From positions 1 through 11,983 of the forward strand of contig NZ_JNWK01000107.1 of NCBI RefSeq assembly GCF_000716445.1: a stretch of 11,983 nucleotides of DNA, given 5' to 3'. Made by a program: the position numbers and the translations under genes. Below the pieces are notes generated by a model. The model saw nothing but the letters and a program-made list of their open reading frames with translations, ran no database searches and was not told the DNA's origin. Every line of letters begins with the position of its first letter. Positions within the stretch are counted from its first letter, which is position 1. Shown here in pieces: positions 1 to 6,756 of the stretch. This DNA is from Streptomyces wedmorensis (GTDB lineage: Bacteria; Actinomycetota; Actinomycetes; Streptomycetales; Streptomycetaceae).

Positions 1-31
1 TCGTTCCGCTGGGGCGGTGCCCACCCGCAAC
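1..31 (+). repeat. Truncated copy of the 42-nt palindromic repeat
   Basis: The first 31 bases match the last 31 bases of the rightmost unit (11939-11969), with the same inner stem, the same TGCCCA arm and the same CAAC foot. The first 11 bases of the unit fall outside the window. It is followed by a 12-nt C-rich spacer (32-43) that is a 2-nt-shorter version of the 14-nt spacer used in the right-hand array. Confidence 0.85.
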
Positions 32-43
32 CCCGCCCACCCC

Positions 44-87
44 GTTGTGGGCAATCGTTCCGCTGGGGCGGAACGGGTGGGCACAAC
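44..87. repeat. Near-symmetric palindromic repeat unit
   Basis: The unit begins like the 42-nt repeat (GTTGTGGGCAATC) but its right half differs, giving a more symmetric palindrome. The apical stem is perfect: GTTCCGC (57-63), loop TGGG (64-67), GCGGAAC (68-74). The foot GTTGTG (44-49) pairs with CACAAC (82-87). The two 7-nt segments between foot and apical stem do not pair. It reads as a hybrid form of the repeat family. Confidence 0.8.
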
Positions 88-94
88 GGACGGC

Positions 95-178
95 GCCCCT
101 TGCCGGGCCCAGGCTTCCGCGCCCGAACCCGCACCGACAGCGCGGTGCGCAACGAGTGCGGGTCCAGGCACAAGGGGC
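95..178. repeat. Nested inverted repeat, about 84 bp
   Basis: The outer arms are GCCCCTTG (95-102) and CAAGGGGC (171-178). The inner arms are ACCCGCAC (127-134) and GTGCGGGT (156-163). A competing hairpin, CGCACCG (130-136) with CGGTGCG (143-149), overlaps the inner left arm. All arms are exact. The two sides are unequal in length (24 and 7 nt between outer and inner arms), so it would fold with a large asymmetric loop. It may be two degraded repeats of another family rather than one functional structure. Confidence 0.5.
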
Positions 179-216
179 GGAGGCGCCGCCAAGCGCGCCG
201 TCCCGTGTCCCCCCCC

Positions 217-246
217 GTCCCGCCCCAGCGGGACGATTGCCCACAC
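217..246 (-). repeat. Palindromic repeat unit in inverted orientation
   Basis: On the minus strand this reads GTGTGGGCAATC followed by an apical hairpin, so it is a member of the same family as 44-87 facing the other way. The hairpin arms are GTCCCGC (217-223) and GCGGGAC (228-234) with a 4-nt loop. Compared with 57-74, one T:A pair of the stem has become C:G, a compensated change. The outer foot is not paired here. Confidence 0.7.
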
Positions 247-250
247 GGCG

Positions 251-366
251 GTGGGCGAAGGCCCACACGAGGATGGGCGCGGGCGAAGGCCCACACGGGG
301 GCGCGGCGTGGCGGGGGCGCGGCGTGGCAGCCCACACGGAGGTGCGGTGGGCGAAGGCCCGCGCGG
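251..366. repeat. Three GGGC-GAAG-GCCC mini-hairpin repeats
   Basis: Three copies of GGGCGAAGGCCC followed by a purine/C-rich tail start at 253, 281 and 349. Each folds as a 4-bp GGGC/GCCC stem with a GAAG loop; the first extends to 6 bp (GTGGGC 251-256 with GCCCAC 261-266). The first two share the tail ACACG, and the third has GCGCG. They continue directly from the inverted unit at 217-246, whose GCCCACAC end looks like the source of the tail. Confidence 0.6.
297..328. repeat. Perfect 16-bp tandem duplication
   Basis: GGGGGCGCGGCGTGGC occurs twice with no gap and no mismatch (297-312 and 313-328), between the second and third mini-hairpins. It is likely a recent slippage event. Confidence 0.85.
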
Positions 367-394
367 CGGAACGGGCGCGAAGGCGTGCACGCCA

Positions 395-520
395 GGGGCG
401 CAGGCCCGAGCGGCAGGGGCGCAGGCCCGAGCGGCAGGGGCGCAGGCCCGAGCGGCAGGGGGTTAGGCCCGAACGGCAGGGGCGCAGGCCCGAACGGCAG
501 GGGGTTAGGCCCGCGCGGCG
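395..520. repeat. 21-bp tandem repeat, six copies (minisatellite)
   Basis: Six consecutive 21-bp units start at 395, 416, 437, 458, 479 and 500. Units 1-3 are identical. Unit 5 differs from them by one base. Units 4 and 6 carry GGTTA instead of GCGCA near the start, and the last unit ends GCGCGGCG. A degenerate possible extra copy precedes them (373-394). Because 21 is a multiple of three, every frame reads as a heptapeptide repeat, but no credible gene carries it. The array ends 57 bp from the Nudix stop codon, so it would lie in that transcript's 3' region. Confidence 0.9.
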
Positions 521-577
521 GCGGGGGCGGGGGCCGCGCGGGCGGGTCGGCGAAGCGGAGCGCGGGGCGGCGGGGGG

Positions 578-1204
578 TCAGGCCTCGAAGGGGCGGGCCG
601 GCCAGGGGGCGGTGGGCGGCCGCAACGAGTCGACGCCATCCCCCGCCCGCACCGCCGCGAGCGAGAGCACACCGACGACGAGGCACGTGTTGTGGAGGTC
701 TCCCGCGAGCGCCCCCCGCACGAGCTCCGCGAGCGGCACCCGCGCCAGCTCCATGTCGGCCTCCTCGTCGGAGACCTCGTAGCGCTCGCCCTCCGCCTCG
801 GCGAGATCGCGGGCGAGGAAGATCCGGAGGGCCTCGTCGGTACCGCCGGGGGAGGTGTAGACGTCGGTGAGGACCCGCCAGTCCGCCGCCTTGACGTGGG
901 CCTCCTCGTACAGCTCGCGCTGGGCGGCGTGGAGCGGGTTCTCGCCGGGGACGTCGAGCAGTCCGGCGGGGATCTCCCAGAGCTTCTGGCGGACGGGGTG
1001 GCGGTACTGCTTGATCAGCAGGACCCGGTCCTGCTCGTCGAGGGCGAGGACGGCCACCGAGCCGGGGTGGACCTGGTAGTCGCGGCGGGCGACGCTGCCG
1101 TCCCGCATGACCACGTCGTCGGTGCGGACACTCGTCTTCTTTCCCTGGAAGGGGGTCGCCGTCGCCGTGACCGGCCATTCCTCCGGGGTGTCCTGCAAGT
1201 CCAT
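578..1204 (-). CDS. Nudix hydrolase, ADP-ribose pyrophosphatase type
   Basis: The 208-aa product should hydrolyse a nucleoside diphosphate linked to another moiety, most likely ADP-ribose to AMP and ribose 5-phosphate, in the cytoplasm. The Nudix box spans about residues 81-104: G81, E88, R96-E97 and E100-E101 are the expected metal-binding and catalytic positions. The loop between G81 and E88 is one residue longer than the canonical GX5E; I recall the same spacing in actinobacterial ADP-ribose pyrophosphatases. The usual box glycine near the end is His103. The start is fixed by GGGAGG six bases upstream of the ATG; the frame stays open further upstream, but only as antisense-style sequence across pyrG. 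It lies 88 bp downstream of pyrG on the same strand, with a strong hairpin between them, so co-transcription may be partial. Family is certain; exact substrate is inferred. Confidence 0.93.
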   Translation of the reverse strand: MDLQDTPEEWPVTATATPFQGKKTSVRTDDVVMRDGSVARRDYQVHPGSVAVLALDEQDRVLLIKQYRHPVRQKLWEIPAGLLDVPGENPLHAAQRELYEEAHVKAADWRVLTDVYTSPGGTDEALRIFLARDLAEAEGERYEVSDEEADMELARVPLAELVRGALAGDLHNTCLVVGVLSLAAVRAGDGVDSLRPPTAPWPARPFEA

Positions 1205-1227
1205 CTGGGTCCTCCCACATACGAAAG

Positions 1228-1261
1228 CCGGGGTGCGGGCCCGCGAGGACCCGTACCCCGG
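1228..1261 (-). terminator. Strong hairpin between pyrG and Nudix gene (terminator or attenuator)
   Basis: Read on the minus strand this is a 7-bp stem (CCGGGGT with ACCCCGG), a single A/C mismatch, a second 7-bp stem (CGGGTCC with GGGCCCG, one U-G pair) and a 4-nt loop TCGC. It begins 31 bp after the pyrG stop. The bases that follow are CTTTCGT, only a short U run, so it could terminate weakly, attenuate read-through into the Nudix gene, or protect the pyrG mRNA 3' end. Confidence 0.55.
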
Positions 1262-1292
1262 CAACGTTAACGCCGACCGACGACAGCGCCGG

Positions 1293-2951
<1,659 letters not shown>

Positions 2952-3084
2952 CGCCAAGAGGGGGCTCCCGTGGTCGCGTTCTGGAGGTGCGTACCGGCGT
3001 CCCCTCCGGAAGAATCGGGGGGTGCCGTCGCTGCGGTTGCGGGGTCCTCGGCTGTCGCCGTTTCCCACCGGTCCACGGGGTACC

Positions 3085-3090
3085 AGGGTA
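3085..3090 (-). promoter_or_regulatory. Candidate -10 element for pyrG
   Basis: On the minus strand the sequence GATACCCTGG contains TACCCT, matching the actinobacterial TANNNT -10 pattern, 134 bp upstream of the pyrG start. TACCC recurs 3 bp further on. I could not find a convincing -35 hexamer at 16-18 bp. Confidence 0.3.
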
Positions 3091-3299
3091 TCAGCGACAT
3101 CGGGAGACCGCTTCCGGCCACACGCGGCAGTCGGGTGTTCACGCACGGCGACGCGGACGGTCGGGCGGACGGCGGTACGAGCATGGGGCGCCCCGCCCAC
3201 CAGGGGAAAGAGGCTCCGGGCCGAGCCGCCCGGAAGAGGACAGGGGGTCGTTCACCTGATCGGAGCAACGCCGTTCCCGGCGTGATCACCGGGTCACTA

Positions 3300-3362
3300 G
3301 GGTGGTGCGACGTATCCTGCTCGGACATGGACCGCCGAGCAGGCCGGCCAGCGGCACCACCC
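3300..3362. promoter_or_regulatory. Nested perfect inverted repeat (operator or structured RNA)
   Basis: The outer arms GGGTGGTGC (3300-3308) and GCACCACCC (3354-3362) are exact over 9 bp. Inside them, CCTGCTCGG (3316-3324) and CCGAGCAGG (3335-3343) are exact over 9 bp around a 10-nt loop. The 5' and 3' internal segments are 7 and 10 nt. The element lies 132 bp before the GH15 start and about 350 bp from pyrG. A -10-like TATCCT (3313-3318) overlaps the left inner arm. No U-tract follows on either strand, so a terminator is unlikely. It could be a double operator or a structured leader; I recognise no known RNA family. Confidence 0.55.
3313..3318 (+). promoter_or_regulatory. Candidate -10 element upstream of the GH15 gene
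   Basis: TATCCT matches TANNNT and lies on the edge of the inner inverted repeat. A start of transcription 8-9 bases later would fall near the ATG at 3327. Another TANNNT, TAGGGT, is at 3298-3303. Neither has a clear -35 partner. Confidence 0.25.
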
Positions 3363-3482
3363 CGCCCGTCATCCGGACCAAGAGCTCGTCGACGACCCTT
3401 GACCGCTGACACGCAGACCCGGCTGACACCCAGCCGGCGCATCTGAGCAAGCGCCCCGCGGGGCGGACATGGCCGTTCGACT

Positions 3483-3486
3483 GGAG
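3483..3486 (+). promoter_or_regulatory. Shine-Dalgarno deciding the GH15 start
   Basis: GGAG at 3483-3486 is 8 bases before GTG 3495. An upstream in-frame GTG at 3486 overlaps this motif and so has no usable site of its own at normal spacing. Confidence 0.65.
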
Positions 3487-3494
3487 TGAAGCAC

Positions 3495-5297
3495 GTGGCC
3501 GGGCGCATCGAGGATTACGCACTCATCGGAGACATGCAGACCGCTGCCCTGGTCTGCCGGGACGGCAGCGTCGACTGGCTGTGCCTCCCACGCTTCGACT
3601 CGCACGCGGTCTTCGCCGGACTGCTCGGCACCGAGGAACACGGGTTCTGGCGGGTGGGCCCCGCGGGTCCCGCGGACGCCGAGCCGGCCCCCGCCGACCG
3701 GCGCCGCTACCGGGGCGACTCGCTGATCCTGGAGTCCGAGTGGGACACCCCGCGCGGCACGGTCCGGGTGATCGACTTCATGCCGCCGCGCGACGGCGCG
3801 CCGCAGCTGATCCGGATCGTGGAGGGCGTCTCCGGGCGGGTGCGGATGCGCTCGGCGCTGCGGATGCGGTTCAGCTACGGCCGGATCGTGCCCTGGGTCC
3901 ACAAGGTCGGGGAGCGCACCGTCGCGGTCGCCGGGCCCGACTCGGTGTGGCTGGACACCGACGCCGAGACCCACGGCGAGGACCTCACGACGTACTCGGA
4001 CTTCACCGTCACCCCCGGCGAGCGGATCACCCTCACGCTGTCCTGGCAGCCCTCCCACAAGGAGCCGCCGGCCCTGCCGGACCCCGAGGGCTCCCTGGAG
4101 GGGACCGCCGACTTCTGGCGCGAGTGGGTCGAGCACTGCACGTACCACGGCCCCTACCGGGAGGCCGTGGTACGTTCGCTGATCACCCTGAAGGCGCTGA
4201 CGTACGCGCCGACCGGCGGGATCGTGGCCGCGCCGACCACTTCGCTGCCGGAGGAGATCGGCGGCGTACGGAACTGGGACTACCGGTACACCTGGCTGCG
4301 TGACGCGGCGATCACCCTCTCGTCGATGCTCCGCACCGGCTACCGCGAGGAGGCCCGCGCCTGGCGGGACTGGCTGCTCAGGGCGGTCGCGGGCGACCCG
4401 GAGAACCTCCAGATCATGTACGGCATCGCCGGCGAGCGGGAGCTCGGCGAGGCGGAGCTCGACTGGCTGCCGGGATACGAGAACTCCGGCCCGGTCCGGG
4501 TCGGCAACGGCGCCGCCAACCAGCTCCAGCTGGACGTCTACGGCGAGGTCACCGAGGCCCTCCACCTCGCGCACATGACGGGCCTGTCCCGCAACGACTA
4601 CGCCTCCCTGCTCCAGATCAAGCTGATCAACTACCTGGAGAAGCACTGGGACCAGCCCGACGAGGGCATCTGGGAGGTCCGCGGCCCGCGCCGCCACTTC
4701 GTCCATTCCAAGGTGATGGCCTGGGTGGCGGTGGACCGCACGATCAAGCTCATCGAGTCCGGGGACGCCGACGGCCCGCTGGAGCGCTGGCAGGAGCTCC
4801 GCGACGAGATCCACCGGGACGTCTGCGAGAAGGGCTACGACAAGGAGCGGAACACGTTCACGCAGTCGTACGGTTCCAGGGAGCTGGACGCCTCGCTGCT
4901 GCTGATCCCGCAGATGGGCTTCCTGCCGCCGGACGACAAGCGGGTGATCGGCACGATCGAGGCGATCCAGCGCGAACTGTCCACGGAGGACGGCTTCGTC
5001 CTGCGCTACCCCACGGCCGGCGAGGAGGCCGGCGTCGACGGCCTGGAGGGCGACGAGGGCGCGTTCCTCGCGTGCTCGTTCTGGCTGGCCGACGATCTGG
5101 CGATGATCGGCCGGGTCGACGAGGCGCGCACGCTCTTCGAGAAGCTCCTCGCGCTCCGCAACGACCTCGGGCTGCTCGCCGAGGAGTGGGACCCGCGGCT
5201 CCAGCGCCAGGTGGGGAACTTCCCGCAGGCGTTCAGCCACGTCCCGCTGATCGACACCGCGCTGCGGCTGACGGCGAGCAGGGCGTACGGCGGCTGA
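3495..5297 (+). CDS. GH15 family glycoside hydrolase (glucoamylase/trehalase-like)
   Basis: The product is 600 aa from GTG 3495 (603 aa if GTG 3486 is used). It begins GRIEDYALIGDMQTAALV, typical of the N-terminal beta-sandwich domain of actinobacterial GH15 proteins, and ends in the (alpha/alpha)6 catalytic domain. Visible family motifs are RNWDYRYTWLRDA (from R259), NGAANQLQLDVYGE (from N338), GIWE with the likely general acid Glu394, and GDEGAFLACSFW containing Glu521, the likely general base. These enzymes hydrolyse alpha-glucosidic bonds in an inverting reaction; mycobacterial relatives of this two-domain type act on trehalose, so trehalase activity is possible, but the sequence does not settle the substrate. 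No signal peptide is seen, so it is probably cytoplasmic. The FAD oxidase gene follows after 76 bp on the same strand. Confidence 0.92.
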   Translation: MAGRIEDYALIGDMQTAALVCRDGSVDWLCLPRFDSHAVFAGLLGTEEHGFWRVGPAGPADAEPAPADRRRYRGDSLILESEWDTPRGTVRVIDFMPPRDGAPQLIRIVEGVSGRVRMRSALRMRFSYGRIVPWVHKVGERTVAVAGPDSVWLDTDAETHGEDLTTYSDFTVTPGERITLTLSWQPSHKEPPALPDPEGSLEGTADFWREWVEHCTYHGPYREAVVRSLITLKALTYAPTGGIVAAPTTSLPEEIGGVRNWDYRYTWLRDAAITLSSMLRTGYREEARAWRDWLLRAVAGDPENLQIMYGIAGERELGEAELDWLPGYENSGPVRVGNGAANQLQLDVYGEVTEALHLAHMTGLSRNDYASLLQIKLINYLEKHWDQPDEGIWEVRGPRRHFVHSKVMAWVAVDRTIKLIESGDADGPLERWQELRDEIHRDVCEKGYDKERNTFTQSYGSRELDASLLLIPQMGFLPPDDKRVIGTIEAIQRELSTEDGFVLRYPTAGEEAGVDGLEGDEGAFLACSFWLADDLAMIGRVDEARTLFEKLLALRNDLGLLAEEWDPRLQRQVGNFPQAFSHVPLIDTALRLTASRAYGG

Positions 5298-5329
5298 GCC
5301 GGTCCCGCGCGGGGGACGACGCCCGGTCC

Positions 5330-5335
5330 TACGAT
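5330..5335 (+). promoter_or_regulatory. Candidate -10 element for the FAD oxidase gene
   Basis: TACGAT matches TANNNT, 38 bp upstream of the ATG at 5374. No good -35 hexamer is seen. It follows a GC palindrome CCCGCGCGGG (5304-5313) just after the GH15 stop, which may weakly separate the two transcripts. Confidence 0.3.
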
Positions 5336-5348
5336 GGGAAGGTCCCGT

Positions 5349-5368
5349 CCCCCCGCAGGAAAGGGGGG
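5349..5368 (+). promoter_or_regulatory. C6/G6 hairpin enclosing the ribosome binding site
   Basis: CCCCCC (5349-5354) can pair exactly with GGGGGG (5363-5368) around an 8-nt loop that includes AGGA. The loop and 3' arm are the Shine-Dalgarno region for the ATG at 5374, so pairing would hide it. A control function is only an inference. Confidence 0.35.
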
Positions 5369-5373
5369 CTCCC

Positions 5374-6756
5374 ATGGGTCCCCATGTCTCCGAAAGCGCC
5401 CTGGCCGGACTGGTCGAGGACCTGGCCGGCGCGGTGATCGTCCCCGGCGATCCGGGCTACGACGAGGCGCGTGCCCTGCACAACGGCATGATCGACCGAC
5501 GCCCCTCGGTGATCGCCCAGTGCGCCACCCAGGCCGACGTGTCCAACGCGATCCTCTTCGGCCGCGAGGCCGAGCTGCCGATCGCGGTGCGCGGCGGCGG
5601 GCACAGCGTCGCCGGTACCTCCATGATCGACGGCGCGCTGATCGTCGACCTCCGCCGGATGCACGGTGTGGTCGTGGACCCGGAGGACATGACGGTCCGG
5701 ATCGAGGGCGGGGCGACGATGGCCCACCTGGACCACGCGTGCCAGCCGTTCCGCGTGGCGACCACCGGCGGCCGGGTGTCCACCACCGGTGTCGGCGGCT
5801 TCGTGCTCGGCGGCGGCTCGGGCTGGTTCGAGCGGAAGTTCGGCCTCGCGAGCGACAACCTGCTGGCCGCCGACCTGATCACCGCCGAGGGCAAGCACGT
5901 CCACACGGACGCGGAGGAGAACCCGGACCTGTTCTGGGCGTTGCACGGCGGCGGCGGGAACTTCGGGGTGGCGACCTCGCTGACGATGCGGCTGCACCCG
6001 CTGCCCCGGACGAGCATCGCCATGCTGCTCTTCCTGCCCGACGTCGCGCCCGAGGTGGTGCGCACCTATCGCGACCTCGGTGCCGTGGCGCCCGACGACA
6101 TGGGCGGCGGCGCCATCTACATGCCCGCTCCCCCGGAGCCGTTCGTCCCGGAGGAGCTGGTCGGCAAGCTGGTCTGCGGGGCGCTGTTCACGTACGCCGG
6201 GCCGGTCGGTGAGCTCCGCGAGTTCGCGGCGCCGCTGTTCGCGCTGAAGCCCGTGGTCGAGGTGGTCGCGGACATCCCGTACGTGGACCTGCAGAGCATG
6301 CTCGACGACCCGCCGGGCCTGCGGAACTACTGGTCGGCCGAGTACCTGCGGGAGTTCCCCGACGAGGCCGTGGACGTCTTCTGCGACCGCGGCGGGCGGA
6401 TCCCGGACGGGACGGCCACCCAGCACGTGCTGTTCCTGATGGGCGGGGCCGTGGCGGCGGGGCCCTCCGGGTATCCGCAGCCGTGGCGCACCGCTCCGTG
6501 GGCGGTGCACCCGTTCGCGACCTGGGAGGACCCCGCGTACGACGAGGAGGCGCGGCAGTGGGTCCACGACGTGCGGGCCGACGCGCGGCCGTGGGCGCTC
6601 GACGCGACGTATCTGAACTTCGTCGGCGCCGAGGGCGAGCAGCGGATCGTCTCCTCCTACGGTGAGGGGAACTACCGCCGGCTCGCCGCCGTGAAGGCCG
6701 CCTACGACCCCGACAACGTGTTCCGCTTCAACCAGAACATCGTGCCGGCCGGCTGA
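5374..6756 (+). CDS. FAD-dependent oxidase, berberine bridge enzyme-like
   Basis: The 460-aa product has the PCMH-type FAD-binding domain (about residues 30-210) and the C-terminal BBE segment YDPDNVFRFNQNI. RGGGHS (R73-S78) carries His77, the usual histidine for covalent FAD attachment. The second attachment cysteine found in bicovalent members is missing: the equivalent of CPTVGVGG reads VSTTGVGG (residues 135-142), so FAD is probably held by His77 alone. Enzymes of this family oxidise sugars, alcohols or natural-product intermediates with O2; the substrate here is not evident. No signal peptide is present. AGGAAAGGGGGG upstream supports the ATG at 5374. Its TGA is immediately followed by the stop of the convergent amine oxidase gene, with no terminator between them. 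Confidence 0.93.
   Translation: MGPHVSESALAGLVEDLAGAVIVPGDPGYDEARALHNGMIDRRPSVIAQCATQADVSNAILFGREAELPIAVRGGGHSVAGTSMIDGALIVDLRRMHGVVVDPEDMTVRIEGGATMAHLDHACQPFRVATTGGRVSTTGVGGFVLGGGSGWFERKFGLASDNLLAADLITAEGKHVHTDAEENPDLFWALHGGGGNFGVATSLTMRLHPLPRTSIAMLLFLPDVAPEVVRTYRDLGAVAPDDMGGGAIYMPAPPEPFVPEELVGKLVCGALFTYAGPVGELREFAAPLFALKPVVEVVADIPYVDLQSMLDDPPGLRNYWSAEYLREFPDEAVDVFCDRGGRIPDGTATQHVLFLMGGAVAAGPSGYPQPWRTAPWAVHPFATWEDPAYDEEARQWVHDVRADARPWALDATYLNFVGAEGEQRIVSSYGEGNYRRLAAVKAAYDPDNVFRFNQNIVPAG

Larger units (their letters stand above)
1..577. other. Gene-free repeat mosaic downstream of the Nudix gene
   Basis: This 577-bp stretch lies beyond the 3' end of the leftward Nudix gene. Open frames cross it on the plus strand in all three phases, but they start inside palindromic repeats, have low-complexity Arg/Ala/Gly/Pro-rich products, and run into DNA antisense to the Nudix gene, so I do not call a gene. 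It holds, in order, a truncated and a complete palindromic unit, a nested inverted repeat, an inverted-orientation unit, three GGGC-GAAG-GCCC mini-hairpins, a 16-bp duplication and a six-copy 21-bp tandem repeat. These are listed separately. In Streptomyces as I know it, a recombinase gene often follows the Nudix gene; none is visible here, so it may lie left of the window or be absent. Confidence 0.8.
2952..3494. other. 543-bp divergent intergenic region (pyrG / GH15)
   Basis: This region separates divergent pyrG and GH15 genes and must hold both promoters. I see a -10-like TACCCT for pyrG (3085-3090, minus strand), a nested inverted repeat (3300-3362), a 7-bp hairpin CCGGCTG/CAGCCGG (3419-3437) and a 14-bp perfect palindrome CGCCCCGCGGGGCG (3452-3465). 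Open frames cross it on both strands, but they overlap each other and encode Arg/Pro/Ala-rich low-complexity products. No recognised RNA gene was found. Its length is generous for two simple promoters. Confidence 0.6.

Noticed and set aside
395..520. CRISPR or heptapeptide-repeat protein
   Set aside because: The 21-bp units are head to tail with no spacers, and no frame has a credible start, ribosome binding site or neighbouring domain.
1..577. Insertion sequence or transposase remnant
   Set aside because: I found no transposase-like coding sequence and no terminal inverted repeats with a target duplication; the repeats are short palindromes and tandem units.
17..870. Overlapping plus-strand open frames of roughly 150-256 codons in three phases
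   Set aside because: They begin in palindromic repeats, run through the 21-bp tandem array and mostly into sequence antisense to the Nudix gene. All three phases are open, as expected of very GC-rich DNA, and the products are low-complexity.
2952..3200. N-terminal extension of pyrG to 3200
   Set aside because: The extension has no CTP synthase features and crosses the likely promoter; the family starts at the equivalent of position 2951.
3300..3362. Intrinsic terminator
   Set aside because: The element lies between divergent genes, and no U-tract follows on either strand.
3285..3470. Known actinobacterial RNA such as 6S, 6C, SRP RNA or the c-di-AMP riboswitch
   Set aside because: The characteristic loops and conserved internal motifs of these families, as I know them, are absent.
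3369..5375. Long minus-strand open frame opposite the GH15 gene (about 668 codons)
   Set aside because: It is an antisense shadow. The plus strand has clear GH15 catalytic motifs, and the shadow product is a Val/Arg/Asp-rich composition artefact.
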